This document shows, piece by piece, positions 1 to 8,264 of a stretch of 64,000 nucleotides of DNA (its first letter is position 1; each line of letters starts with the position of its first letter). A program made the position numbers and the translations under genes. The stretch covers positions 32,662-96,661 of the forward strand of contig JAISED010000016.1 in the NCBI GenBank assembly GCA_031264295.1, in the 5' to 3' direction. Source of the DNA: Eubacteriales Family XIII. Incertae Sedis bacterium. GTDB taxonomy: Bacteria > Bacillota > Clostridia > Peptostreptococcales > Anaerovoracaceae. The notes beneath the pieces were generated by a model. The model ran no database searches and had not been told where the DNA came from. It saw nothing but the letters and a program-made list of their open reading frames with translations.

Positions 1-457
1 TCCCTCCAGCGTAACCTGTAAGGTTGCCGGTCGCACCTACAACTCTATGGCATGGGATGATGATGGATATGGGATTATGTCCGACTGCTCCGCCAACCGC
101 TTGGCTTGACATGCTTGTTCTGCCCATCCTATCGGCCATTTTTCTTGCAATGCCGCTATAGGTGATAGTCTCTCCGTATGGAATTTCACATAGAATACTC
201 CATACTCCTTGACGAAACTCGCCGCCGATAGGGGCTAATGGCAATTCGGAAATATCGGGGCTTTCGCCTTCAAAGTACCGATTAAGCCATTCTTTCGCGA
301 CCTTGAATATAGGTGCATTGTTTTTTTCAATCATCGCTTCGGAGATAGTACCGCCGTGGTATTTCTGCCCCTCGATCCATAAGCCGATGAGATTTTCGCC
401 GTTACAAGCTAATGTAAGCAGACCCACGGGCGAGGGATATGTTGTTGAATAATACAT
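1..457 (-). CDS. ogt: Methylated-DNA--protein-cysteine methyltransferase (3' end outside window)
   Basis: Suicide DNA-repair enzyme that transfers alkyl groups from O6-alkylguanine to its own cysteine. The visible 152 codons carry the family hallmark IIIPCHRVV, with the acceptor cysteine at residue 136, preceded by the helix-turn-helix part (GEFRQGVWSILCEIPYGE) and a loop ending in AVGHNPI. The family is usually 150-180 aa, so only the last few residues are missing. I chose the ATG at 457 because GGAGG sits 5 nt upstream; an in-frame ATG at 469 overlaps that ribosome site. The gene reads out of the window on the minus strand, and its promoter side carries two dispersed repeats. Confidence 0.95.
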   Translation of the reverse strand, partial: MYYSTTYPSPVGLLTLACNGENLIGLWIEGQKYHGGTISEAMIEKNNAPIFKVAKEWLNRYFEGESPDISELPLAPIGGEFRQGVWSILCEIPYGETITYSGIARKMADRMGRTSMSSQAVGGAVGHNPISIIIPCHRVVGATGNLTGYAGG

Positions 458-476
458 TTGCGCCTCCATAAATACT

Positions 477-502
477 AATACTAGACTCAGTTTAAACCAT
501 AG
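477..502 (-). repeat. Dispersed intergenic repeat R1, copy 1
   Basis: Read on the minus strand this is a diverged copy of the core TTTAGACTGAGTTCAGTATT (here TTTAAACTGAGTCTAGTATT, preceded by CTATGG). Other copies lie at 6821, 40295, 58635 and 63459. It sits just upstream of ogt. Confidence 0.6.
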
Positions 503-586
503 CCGCTTGAGCGTGAACGGGTTATTCGTTGTGTTTCAAGTCGCCGATTTATAACCTGAAACCATTATAACCCAAATTTACTATAA

Positions 587-647
587 AGGGAACTTCTAAA
601 AACCAGAGCGCGTCGAAAATGTGCGGCAGGTTTTTTAGAAGTTCCCT
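587..647. repeat. Dispersed palindromic element P, copy A
   Basis: Arms AGGGAACTTCTAAAAACC (587-604) and GGTTTTTTAGAAGTTCCCT (629-647) are inverted repeats around a ~24-nt GC-richer loop. The minus-strand loop (CCTGCCGCACA...CTCTGG) matches the loop of the copy at 8021, so this is a repeat family and not a chance hairpin. It could act as a bidirectional terminator or be a miniature mobile element. Confidence 0.7.
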
Positions 648-706
648 AAAGTTAAGCCTTATGTTTTTTTAATGAGATGGCATTAAATTAAAGATACGTC
701 AAGCAG

Positions 707-735
707 TTGAACGCCCGTGGAACACATGATATAAT
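707..735 (+). promoter_or_regulatory. Sigma-A promoter of the DUF3990 gene pair
   Basis: TTGAAC at 707-712, a 17-nt spacer, then a perfect TATAAT at 730-735. Transcription would begin near 742. This rules out a translation start at the TTG at 707 and supports the ATG at 770. Confidence 0.75.
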
Positions 736-769
736 GAAGCAAATGCAAGCGCTATATCGGGAGAAACGG

Positions 770-1513
770 ATGATGCAAACACCGGAAATTGCAAGAGAAA
801 TACCTAAATGTATGGGCGGCAGTCCCAAAACAACATTGGCGGCTGCCGAACTTGAGGGCAATGCTGTCAGAATAAGTGGAGAAACACGCTTGTTATATCA
901 CGGTTCCAAGAGCGGTATTGTGGGTGATATTCAACCTATTAGCCGGGAACGCTGTGACTTCGGGCGCGGATTTTATATGGGAACTGAGCGGACGCAAGCG
1001 TTGACGCTGATCTGCAATTTTCCGAACGCAAAACTCTACACGCTCCGAGCGGACTTAGCCGGTTTGTGTATTTTGGACGTCGGATTAGGGATCGATTGGG
1101 CGCTGTTGATTGCTTTTCACAGAGGCAGATTGCATTCAGTCGTAGAAAGGAAGATCTATCAAAAATATGCCGATATGAGCGATGGATGTGATATGATTGT
1201 CGGATATATCGCCGACGACCGTATGTTTGTAGTATTAGATCGATTTTTTTCCGGCGAAATTACGGATACCGCGCTCATAGCCAGCTTGTCGGCTCTTAAA
1301 TTGGGCAAGCAGTATGTAGCGATCAGCGAAAAGGCGTGTCGGCAAATTGAGATTTTAGAAGAAATATCTCTCGACGAGGAGGAACGTGCTGTTTTACGTG
1401 TGGTGGGTGAAAAGCATAGACAAGAAGGCATTCGGCAAGCGGATGAAATATGCCGAAAGCATCGCCGTGACGGACGCTTTTTCGATGAAATCATAGACGG
1501 ATGGCAAGGATGA
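770..1513 (+). CDS. DUF3990-family protein (predicted ADP-ribosyltransferase-like)
   Basis: 247 aa. The family signature is visible: LLYHGSK (His at about residue 44) followed about 20 residues later by FGRGFY, the conserved core of DUF3990 proteins, which are thought to share the ADP-ribosyltransferase fold and are common in toxin-antitoxin-like cassettes of Firmicutes. The C-terminal part is charged and helical. The start at 770 has GGGAG 6 nt upstream; a promoter lies immediately before it. The downstream gene overlaps its end by 13 nt, so the two are translated together. Enzymatic activity and toxicity are inference from the family. Confidence 0.75.
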   Translation: MMQTPEIAREIPKCMGGSPKTTLAAAELEGNAVRISGETRLLYHGSKSGIVGDIQPISRERCDFGRGFYMGTERTQALTLICNFPNAKLYTLRADLAGLCILDVGLGIDWALLIAFHRGRLHSVVERKIYQKYADMSDGCDMIVGYIADDRMFVVLDRFFSGEITDTALIASLSALKLGKQYVAISEKACRQIEILEEISLDEEERAVLRVVGEKHRQEGIRQADEICRKHRRDGRFFDEIIDGWQG

Positions 1514-1938
1514 TGGGAAAAATACTTAACAGATTTGAGCGCCAGCTTTGTGACATCCAAGGCCGATTATTTGAACGCTCCCTGAAAAAGGGTTTGGATT
1601 CACTGGATTTCGTTGAAAAGTTCATGAACAGCGAAACCTGTGAATTTATTGATATGCCATATGATCGGCTCCAATGGGCGGGTGAGGAATATATTCTGGA
1701 AAATCTGCTGGACGAATCCGCTATACGACCCGCTGGAGAATTATACGACATAGAAGAGATGTTTTGGACAGGTTATGTATATCGATACTGGCATCTGTTG
1801 ACCGGCGAAAGCAGCCGCGCGATTTACGCGCAGGCAGGGGCGCAGCGGATGAAGGAATGTTATCTCGGATTTCATGTATTGGACGTCGTCATGGCTATTG
1901 AGGACTTAAAAGAAATCCATCGGCAGATTAACGCATAA
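1501..1938 (+). CDS. Hypothetical protein, partner of DUF3990 protein
   Basis: 145 aa, acidic and predominantly helical, with aromatic-rich stretches (EEMFWTGYVYRYWHLL). I do not recognise a named family. It overlaps the DUF3990 gene by 13 nt in another frame, which suggests translational coupling and a shared function, possibly as the neutralising partner of a toxin. The first ATG (1501) lacks a clear ribosome site, and ATGs at 1510 and 1513 are alternatives. It ends 18 nt before the convergent ATPase gene. Confidence 0.7.
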   Translation: MARMMGKILNRFERQLCDIQGRLFERSLKKGLDSLDFVEKFMNSETCEFIDMPYDRLQWAGEEYILENLLDESAIRPAGELYDIEEMFWTGYVYRYWHLLTGESSRAIYAQAGAQRMKECYLGFHVLDVVMAIEDLKEIHRQINA

Positions 1939-1956
1939 TAAAATGACAGTATCCAC

Positions 1957-3405
1957 TCAAACATCCAAAACATCGGCGAGGGTATAAAGCGAAAGGCGCT
2001 TGTTCTTTCTCGCCTCATCAAGCATGCCCTGCGAAAAGCCGGATTTGGAGAATAGGCTATAGCTGATGCCGGTCTTAGCCTGCGTGTATTTTTCAGCCAG
2101 TTTTTCAAAGTCGCCTTGTGTAAGCTCCGAATTTCGGAACTTGCACTCGCCGAGCAAGATGTTCTTTGCGCCCTTATCCACAGCCATCACGTCGATCTCA
2201 GTTTCGTATGATACTCGCTGAGGTTTGTCCGATGATGCCGTGTCGGTTCGGTGCGCCTTGCCCCACCATCGTCCGATGTCCGCCGCACGGAAAGGCAGTC
2301 TGCCATCGCGGTTTTGCTTGCGGATAAACTCCCTGCAGATGTGTTCAAATACAGGCGCGGCGAACTCATTTAACTGCGGCAGAACGAAATGCCTATACAC
2401 GCCTTCGGCATCGCCGGCCTCTAAATCTGATAGATTTGTGAATACAAACCCGAACCAAAAACGGAAGAAGTTGTCGGTTATACGATACAATCCACGCGAG
2501 GAAGACGCTTTTTCCTTGCTGCCGGAAAGTACGGAGAACTCGCGTTGAATGATTTCAAGCTCTAGTAGATTTTTTAGATACACACTGATTTTTGATTTAT
2601 CAATCTGGGTTTTGGTATAGATATCGTTAAGCCGTGTATTTCCAAGGGCAATCGCCTCTATGACAGTGTTATAAAGCGCCGCCTCACGTAGTTCCTGCCG
2701 CAAGAGAAACTCCACCTCACTGTAAAGCACGCAACCCTTGGTCAGCACGTTATTTATAATATTTTCACCAAGCGACAGCTTTTCGTCGAACTGGCACAAA
2801 TAGTGCGGGACACCGCCGAGCACGGAATACGCCAGAACCTTATCTTCATCGCTGTAATCCGGGAAGAATTTGATCGCGTCATAGAAAGGCATCTCATTCA
2901 TTTTATAGATCCCGGAGGCGCGGCCGTAGAGCGGTTTTTTCTCTGACAACAATTCCTTTTCAATAAAGCTCATGGCGCTGCCGCATAAGATAAGCATCAC
3001 ATTTTGGTCTTTGAGCCTTTCATCCCACAGGTTTTGCAAGAGAGATGGAATTGACGGATTGCCCTTGCACATATAGGGGAATTCGTCGATCACCAGCAGC
3101 TTTTTTTCCTCATTTGACGGCAATTCACTTATTGAATAAAATGCCGCCTCCCAATCAGGAAACACATTGATATACCTCGCCGCAGGAACGCCGGACGACA
3201 AAATACGTTTAGAAAAAGCCTCAAGCTGCTCCACATCCACAGTCTCGCGGCAGGAATAAAAAACGTGGGGCTTGCCCGCGCAAAATTTATGCAGCAACTC
3301 GGTTTTACCGACCCTGCGCCGCCCATACAGTATAAGCAGTTGGCCGCCGCTTGCATTGTATCTGTCTTCAAAGAACCGTAGTTCCTGCTCACGCCCAATA
3401 AACAC
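1957..3405 (-). CDS. AAA ATPase with C-terminal DUF234 nuclease-like domain
   Basis: 482 aa. The N-terminus opens with FIGREQELRFFEDRY, then Walker A GRRRVGKT (28-35) and Walker B KLLVIDEFP (D107, E108), typical of the ATPase family first defined in archaea (PF01637). A winged-helix region follows (TQIDKSKISVYLKNLLELE), and the C-terminal DUF234 part has EIDVMAVD...LLGECKF, a restriction-endonuclease-like motif. The role is unknown; such proteins are scattered singly in anaerobe genomes. The GTG start at 3405 has GGAG 7 nt upstream. It has its own promoter and a candidate operator array. Confidence 0.85.
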   Translation of the reverse strand: MFIGREQELRFFEDRYNASGGQLLILYGRRRVGKTELLHKFCAGKPHVFYSCRETVDVEQLEAFSKRILSSGVPAARYINVFPDWEAAFYSISELPSNEEKKLLVIDEFPYMCKGNPSIPSLLQNLWDERLKDQNVMLILCGSAMSFIEKELLSEKKPLYGRASGIYKMNEMPFYDAIKFFPDYSDEDKVLAYSVLGGVPHYLCQFDEKLSLGENIINNVLTKGCVLYSEVEFLLRQELREAALYNTVIEAIALGNTRLNDIYTKTQIDKSKISVYLKNLLELEIIQREFSVLSGSKEKASSSRGLYRITDNFFRFWFGFVFTNLSDLEAGDAEGVYRHFVLPQLNEFAAPVFEHICREFIRKQNRDGRLPFRAADIGRWWGKAHRTDTASSDKPQRVSYETEIDVMAVDKGAKNILLGECKFRNSELTQGDFEKLAEKYTQAKTGISYSLFSKSGFSQGMLDEARKNKRLSLYTLADVLDV

Positions 3406-3456
3406 CGCAAACTCCGTTCTGCCGCAGACGTATACGGCATAAATAATGATAAGATC

Positions 3457-3560
3457 TAGACCCTCGCGCGATACACCGTGTTTTGCAAATCACGATGAAA
3501 TACAGACCTTCGCGCGATATGCTGTGTTTTACAAATCGTGATTATACAAATCGTGATTTG
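3457..3560. promoter_or_regulatory. Candidate operator array upstream of the DUF234 ATPase
   Basis: A ~45-bp unit (AGACCYTCGCGCGATA...GTGTTTTRCAAATC) occurs twice in tandem, and three CAAATC-centred sites follow one another at about 3486, 3532 and 3547. The last is a perfect dyad, CAAATC-GT-GATTTG (3547-3560), placed right at the predicted transcription start. This arrangement suits a repressor binding site or a regulatory hairpin. Confidence 0.5.
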
Positions 3561-3565
3561 ATAAC

Positions 3566-3594
3566 ATTATAGACTATTTCTAAGCCTGCGTCAA
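3566..3594 (-). promoter_or_regulatory. Sigma-A promoter for the DUF234 ATPase
   Basis: On the minus strand, TTGACG (3594-3589), a 17-nt spacer and a perfect TATAAT (3571-3566). Transcription would start near 3559, inside the CAAATC operator array, leaving a ~150-nt leader. Confidence 0.75.
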
Positions 3595-3668
3595 TATTAT
3601 CATTTGGTTTCAAGATTCTGGGCTTCAAGGCGCTGCCGCTTGCATATAGTGTGCGTAAAGCGGATTTT

Positions 3669-5015
3669 TTACATATGCGCATACACAGCTGCGCAGGATT
3701 CATCGATGACCGCAAGCGCGGTTTCGATGTGCGCGTCGCTGATAATGAGCGGAGGTTCTATACGTATGGTTTTAGCGTTAATCAGGGAGCCGGAGACTAG
3801 TACGCGCCGGTTGAACATTTCATACACGACATCGTAGCCCCTGTCGCCATCGACGAATTCCATCGCAATGAAGAGTCCGCGGCCTCTGACGTCCGTCATC
3901 AGCTTCGGATACTTGGCCTGGATCTTCCGCAGACCGTCCATGAATATGCCGCCCGCCCGTTTTGCCCGACCGGGCAGATCTTCGGAGAGCAGTACATTTA
4001 TAGCCGCGATGGCAGCCGCTGTTGCGACGGGGTTGCCGCCTGTAGTGGTGCTGTGCAGCAAGGGATCGGGAAACATTCCCTCGAAAGCGCGTTTCGTACA
4101 GACCGTCGCACTGATCGGAATCACGCCGCCGCTCAAGGATTTCGCAAGACACAGTATATCCGGCGCAACGTTATAATAGTCGATGGCGAACAGGCTTCCC
4201 GTGCGCCCCATACCGGCCTGCACCTCATCCGCGATCATCATTATGTCATACTCATCGCAGATCCTACGGATGCCGGGAATGAAATCATCAGGCGGTATCT
4301 GTATACCGTTTTCACCCTGAATGGGTTCAAATATGATGGCCGCAGGGAGCTCGCCGACATAATCCATAACCTCGACCATCTTGCGCAGCATATCAAGATC
4401 GCCAAACTTACAATGTCTTGCGCCTTGCAGCAGCGGCAAGAAGGGCTGCCGAAAATGCGCTTTTGCGGTCATGGAGAGGGCGCCTGCTGTCTTCCCGTGA
4501 AAGTCCCCTTCGAATGCTATAAAATGATGCCTGCCCGTCGCTAGAGCCGCCATTTTGAGCGCACATTCTACGGTCTCTGTGCCCGAACTGGTAAAAAATG
4601 TAAACTGGAGATCCCCGGGTGTCACATCGGCGAGTATGCGGGCAAGAAGCGATCTGTTCGCGTCGATCAGCTCCGCGCTGGAAAGCGGCTGCTTAGCCAA
4701 TTGATCCATAACAGCCTCTAACACCTTGGGGTGACGGTGTCCGCAGTTGAACACGCCGAAGCCTCCAAGGCAATCAATATATTCGCCGCCGTGAAGATCC
4801 GTGAAGATGTCCCCATTTGCCATCCACTCCATTACCGTGAAATCCTCACCGGCGGCCTTGCGGTATTCGAGAAAACCGGGGTTAATGTGCGTGTTGAAAT
4901 TGTGGACGATCTCCTTGGTAAACTCTGCGGATTCATCATCCGTCATTGTTTGTTTCTTGATAATATCAAGGGCATAATCTGTGTACTTCAGAACCTCATC
5001 AAAACCTTTTCTCAT
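3669..5015 (-). CDS. patA: Putrescine aminotransferase (class III, PLP-dependent)
   Basis: 448 aa. Transfers the amino group of putrescine to 2-oxoglutarate, giving 4-aminobutanal. The sequence follows E. coli PatA closely throughout: HINPGFLEYRK near the N-terminus, EYIDCLGGFGVFNCGHRHPK, TFFTSSGTETVECALK, FHGKTAGALS, IADEVQAGMGRTG and the PLP lysine K292 in DILCLAKSLSGG, ending with NAKTIRIEPPL. The ATG at 5015 is preceded by AGGAGG 8 nt away; an upstream in-frame ATG would lie in the duplicated spacer. It follows the NhaC-family gene on the same strand, hinting at coupled transport and catabolism of the amine. Confidence 0.9.
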   Translation of the reverse strand: MRKGFDEVLKYTDYALDIIKKQTMTDDESAEFTKEIVHNFNTHINPGFLEYRKAAGEDFTVMEWMANGDIFTDLHGGEYIDCLGGFGVFNCGHRHPKVLEAVMDQLAKQPLSSAELIDANRSLLARILADVTPGDLQFTFFTSSGTETVECALKMAALATGRHHFIAFEGDFHGKTAGALSMTAKAHFRQPFLPLLQGARHCKFGDLDMLRKMVEVMDYVGELPAAIIFEPIQGENGIQIPPDDFIPGIRRICDEYDIMMIADEVQAGMGRTGSLFAIDYYNVAPDILCLAKSLSGGVIPISATVCTKRAFEGMFPDPLLHSTTTGGNPVATAAAIAAINVLLSEDLPGRAKRAGGIFMDGLRKIQAKYPKLMTDVRGRGLFIAMEFVDGDRGYDVVYEMFNRRVLVSGSLINAKTIRIEPPLIISDAHIETALAVIDESCAAVYAHM

Positions 5016-5016
5016 C

Positions 5017-5156
5017 TTAGCTCCTCCTATTGGCAATGCTATATATACTGGACTCAATTAGCTGGACTTAATTTCATCCTGACTGCTTAGCTCCTCCTAT
5101 TGGCAATGCTATATATACTGAACTCAACTAGCTGGACTTAATTTCATCCTGACTGC
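5017..5156. repeat. 70-bp tandem duplication between the antiporter and patA
   Basis: Two copies, 5017-5086 and 5087-5156, differ at about two positions. Each contains, on the minus strand, an AGGAGGAG ribosome site. The distal copy encodes the last codons and stop of the antiporter; the proximal copy supplies the patA ribosome site. The duplication therefore inserted 70 bp and a second ribosome-site-like sequence between two co-directional genes. Confidence 0.9.
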
Positions 5157-6747
5157 TTATATCCTCATTAATTTCTTCCATATGGTAACGGTGACTCCCG
5201 AACAAGCGGTTCAGCAATACAAGTACACAGATGAAAATCGCAAATACCGCGAGCAGCGGTACAAACGGATTATCAATAAATCCCGAAATGACATAGCCGA
5301 CGCATGAGACGAGGGCGCAGACGACGGAATATGGTATCTGTGTCTTGATGTGATCCGTGTGACGTATGTTGGCCGAGGCGGACGAGAGTATTGCCGTATC
5401 AGCCAAAGGCGAGCAGTGATTGCCGAAACCGCCGCCGCCGATTACCGCCGTAATGCAGGCGAATACATTAACGTCCATAGCTACCGAAAGAGGCACGGCG
5501 ATAGGGATCATAATCGCGAAGGTTCCCCAGGACGCGCCGGTTGAAAACGTCATGACGCATGAGATCACGAATATGATCAGCGGCGTTAGAAATGGCGGCA
5601 CATTGCCTTCAAAGAGGGAAACCATATAACCGGCCGTATCCAGTTCGTCGCCTACGGCGCCTATGCCCCACGCGAAGGCCAAAAGTATGACCACGAAGAT
5701 CATGGATTTCGTACCGATAACGAAGGCGGCGATGGAATCCGAGACCTTGGACAAACGCTTGACGGCATAGAATATGATCGCGAAGACGACTGAGATGCCG
5801 ACGGCGTAGGTGAGCGCCAACATGCCGTCCATATTGTTAACGGCGTCAAGCAGGCTGAAGCTTTCGAAGAAACCGCCCGTATACAACATAAAGGCGACGG
5901 CGCTGACCACCAGTAATATAATGGGCGCCAACAGATCGACGGGCTTACCGTTCATCTGTTCAATAGAAGAGAAATCGTCCTCTTCAGCGCTGCCGCCGCT
6001 GAAGGTTTTATCGCAGAGCAAACCGCTTTCTGTTGTTCTCTTCTCGGCCTTTGCCATAGGCCCAAAGTCCAGGCGGAATAGCACGACGAAAAGCACCATG
6101 GCGATGGAAAGCCACGCGTAATAATTGTAGGGAATAGCTTTAATAAAAGCCGCGAAAGCGTCGCCGTCAAGTCCCGCAGACGCGTAAGACTCGGCGATCA
6201 GCGAGCAGACAAAGGCGACCCAGCTGGACAGCGGTACGATCAAGCAGACGCCGACAGCGGTCGAGTCGATGATATAGGACAGCTTCTCTCTGGAAACGGC
6301 GTACTTGTCGGATATCGGCCGCATTATAGCGCCATTTGTCAGAGCGTTGAAATAATCGTCAAAGAAGATGAGTATACCAATGAGCCACGCCGACAGCTGC
6401 GCTCCGGTTTTGGTTTTAATATTCTTCCCCAACAATTCGCCGAAGGCCTTAGAACCGCCGGATCTGACCATGAGTCCGATAAGCCCGCCCAGCAATGTCA
6501 CTATGATGAGCACTTGCACATTCCAAGGGTCTGAGAGCGCCCCTGAAATCACAAAATCACCGGATTCATCATAGGTTCCCACTATGAGTTCGACCATTTT
6601 TTCGAGAGCGCCGAGCGGGTTCCCCCCGACGATAATCATGCAACCGACATATACGCCTATGAATAAAGACATCAATACTTCTTTAGTGACAATAGCCAGA
6701 ACGATTGTCAGCAACGGCGGGATTACCGCCCAAACCCCAATGTCCAT
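5128..6747 (-). CDS. NhaC-family Na+/H+ (or Na+/organic cation) antiporter
   Basis: 539 aa polytopic membrane protein with about 11-12 hydrophobic segments. NhaC-family features include GVYVGCMIIVGG near the N-terminus, LIFFDDYFNAL, TGASWGTFAIMIP and GGGFGNHCSPLADTAI. Family members exchange Na+ or H+, and some carry amino or carboxylic acids. Placement before patA makes exchange of putrescine or a related amine a reasonable guess, not shown by sequence. The ATG at 6747 has GGAGG 8 nt upstream; the in-frame ATG at 6765 overlaps that site. The stop lies inside the 70-bp tandem repeat. Confidence 0.88.
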   Translation of the reverse strand: MDIGVWAVIPPLLTIVLAIVTKEVLMSLFIGVYVGCMIIVGGNPLGALEKMVELIVGTYDESGDFVISGALSDPWNVQVLIIVTLLGGLIGLMVRSGGSKAFGELLGKNIKTKTGAQLSAWLIGILIFFDDYFNALTNGAIMRPISDKYAVSREKLSYIIDSTAVGVCLIVPLSSWVAFVCSLIAESYASAGLDGDAFAAFIKAIPYNYYAWLSIAMVLFVVLFRLDFGPMAKAEKRTTESGLLCDKTFSGGSAEEDDFSSIEQMNGKPVDLLAPIILLVVSAVAFMLYTGGFFESFSLLDAVNNMDGMLALTYAVGISVVFAIIFYAVKRLSKVSDSIAAFVIGTKSMIFVVILLAFAWGIGAVGDELDTAGYMVSLFEGNVPPFLTPLIIFVISCVMTFSTGASWGTFAIMIPIAVPLSVAMDVNVFACITAVIGGGGFGNHCSPLADTAILSSASANIRHTDHIKTQIPYSVVCALVSCVGYVISGFIDNPFVPLLAVFAIFICVLVLLNRLFGSHRYHMEEINEDISSQDEIKSS

Positions 6748-6820
6748 CCAGCCAGTCCTCCACATAACCCGATCGGACGCCTGTTTTGAGTACTATAGAC
6801 CGGCGCGCCGACCGAGCACT

Positions 6821-6838
6821 AATACTGAGTTCAGTATT
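6821..6838. repeat. Dispersed intergenic repeat R1, copy 2
   Basis: AATACTGA-GT-TCAGTATT, an 8-bp-arm dyad that matches the 3' half of the R1 core. It lies in the 111-bp gap between the aldo/keto reductase and the antiporter genes. On the minus strand it forms part of a TATAATACTGAACTCAG string, so it could supply a -10 element. A GC-rich palindrome, CGGCGCGCCG, lies beside it (6801-6810). Confidence 0.6.
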
Positions 6839-6858
6839 ATATCCGAGATCATTTAATA

Positions 6859-8001
6859 TTAACTAGCCTGTTCAAAAATCACGGTGGTCTCGCTAAGGGC
6901 CTTTATTATGGAGAGGCTTTGCGGGCATTTTTCCTCACACTGTCCGCATTCTACACAGTTCGACGGGCGTTCTGTACGAGGGAAGAACATATTGAAATTA
7001 TCGGTTAATTTATCGTTATGATTGTATACTTCCCAGTCATTTCGGAATTGGATGGATTCGGGGATATTCACGCCGGATGCGCAGGGCATACAATACCTGC
7101 AGCTCGTGCATGAATACGGTGTGATGCGATTGTAGGCATCGGAAACATCCTTTATGAGGGCTTTTTCATCAATGGTCAGAGAACTCGCCTCGGCGGCGGA
7201 AAGAATACTCAGATTTTCATCAAGCTGCTCCATGGTACTCATTCCGCTCAATATAGTGAGAACCTCGGGGAAATCGGCTACCCAGCGGAACGCCCACTCA
7301 GCGGGAGACCGTTTGACGGCGGCGCCGTCCCATAGGCGTTGAATTTCATCAGGTACAGAATCAGTAAGCTTGCCGCCCTTCAGCGGTTCCATGATCACCA
7401 CGGGGATGCCCTTTGAAGCCGCGTATTTTAGCCCTTCAAGCCCCGCCTGAAAATTCACGTCCATGTAGTTCAGTTGTATCTGGCAGAATGCCCAGGGATA
7501 AGAATCAATGACCTCCTTGAAAAGCGGAAGCTCGTCATGGAATGAGAACCCTATATGCTTGATCCTGCCCTCATCGCGCTTCTTTTCAATCTGGGGGAGC
7601 ACATTGCAGGCTTTCATGACCTTCAAATGAGCCTTGTTTATATTATGCAAAAGATACATGTCTATAAAGTCCGTATCAAGCCGTTCCATCTGCTTTTCAA
7701 ACAGTGAATCGACATCCTCGGGCGACTTGGCGGAGAACAGAGGGAATTTGTCGGCCAATAGCACCTTTTCGCGGTAGCCGTCCTTCAGCGCCTTTCCGAC
7801 GGCCACCTCGCTCTTGCCGCCGTGATATGGGAAACCCGTGTCTACATAATTTACGCCCGAATCGATAGCCTTGCGTATCATAGCTATAGCTTCCTGCTCG
7901 TCTACACGGGTATGATCACCGTCAATCACCGGAAGCCGCATAGCGCCAAACCCAAGCAAAGAGATCTTCTCACCGGTTAACTGAAATGTTCTGTAATTCA
8001 T
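6859..8001 (-). CDS. Aldo/keto reductase with C-terminal 4Fe-4S ferredoxin domain
   Basis: 380 aa. The N-terminal TIM barrel keeps the aldo/keto reductase tetrad: D and Y in NYVDTGFPYHGG, K in LLADKFP and H in DMYLLHN. The C-terminal part has two cysteine groups, CTSCRYCMPC and CVECGQCEEKCP, as in ferredoxin-linked oxidoreductases of anaerobes. It probably moves electrons between a carbonyl/alcohol substrate and ferredoxin or NAD(P)H; the substrate is unknown. The ATG at 8001 has AGAGAGG 6 nt upstream. It heads the minus-strand series followed by the antiporter and patA and could process an aldehyde from that pathway (speculative). Confidence 0.9.
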   Translation of the reverse strand: MNYRTFQLTGEKISLLGFGAMRLPVIDGDHTRVDEQEAIAMIRKAIDSGVNYVDTGFPYHGGKSEVAVGKALKDGYREKVLLADKFPLFSAKSPEDVDSLFEKQMERLDTDFIDMYLLHNINKAHLKVMKACNVLPQIEKKRDEGRIKHIGFSFHDELPLFKEVIDSYPWAFCQIQLNYMDVNFQAGLEGLKYAASKGIPVVIMEPLKGGKLTDSVPDEIQRLWDGAAVKRSPAEWAFRWVADFPEVLTILSGMSTMEQLDENLSILSAAEASSLTIDEKALIKDVSDAYNRITPYSCTSCRYCMPCASGVNIPESIQFRNDWEVYNHNDKLTDNFNMFFPRTERPSNCVECGQCEEKCPQSLSIIKALSETTVIFEQAS

Positions 8002-8020
8002 AATATGCCTCTCTGATTTT

Positions 8021-8070
8021 AGGGGGACTTCTAAAAAGCATGCCGCACACCCTGGTTTTTAGAAGTTCCT
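8021..8070. repeat. Dispersed palindromic element P, copy B
   Basis: Left arm AGGGGGACTTCTAAAAA (8021-8037) and right arm GGTTTTTAGAAGTTCCT (8054-8070). The loop (ATGCCGCACACCCTGG) is the inverted-orientation loop of copy A with about 12 nt missing. It lies just upstream of the aldo/keto reductase gene. Confidence 0.7.
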
Positions 8071-8114
8071 TTTAATAGAACGAAGTCCCATTAAGTAATA
8101 AACCGATATATCCT

Positions 8115-8201
8115 TTGAAATCGTTGAATAACATGATATAATTATACGCCGTGAGAAGGTAAAAAACAATGGCCAATTACCAAAAACTTGTATTAAATTA
8201 G
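8115..8201 (+). other. Promoter plus 10-codon ORF, probable gene remnant
   Basis: TTGAAA (8115-8120), a 16-nt spacer and TATAAT (8137-8142) are followed by GAGAAGG and an ATG at 8169 that opens a 10-codon reading frame (MANYQKLVLN, stop 8199-8201). The signals look functional but the frame is too short for a normal protein, so this is either a decayed gene start or a leader peptide. The rest of the gap from 8071 to 8264 holds nothing else I can identify. Confidence 0.4.
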
Positions 8202-8264
8202 GCCATTAAATTAGGCCTCCGAATAAGGATTCACGCAAATCCGTATGTGCATTCAAAATAAACC

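Noticed and set aside
707..769. TTG start at 707 for the DUF3990 gene
   Set aside because: The -35 and -10 elements of a consensus promoter occupy 707-735, and the ATG at 770 has a good ribosome site.
6798..6813. GC palindrome near CGGCGCGCCG as a terminator
   Set aside because: No T-run on either strand and a very short loop; more likely part of spacer or a protein site.
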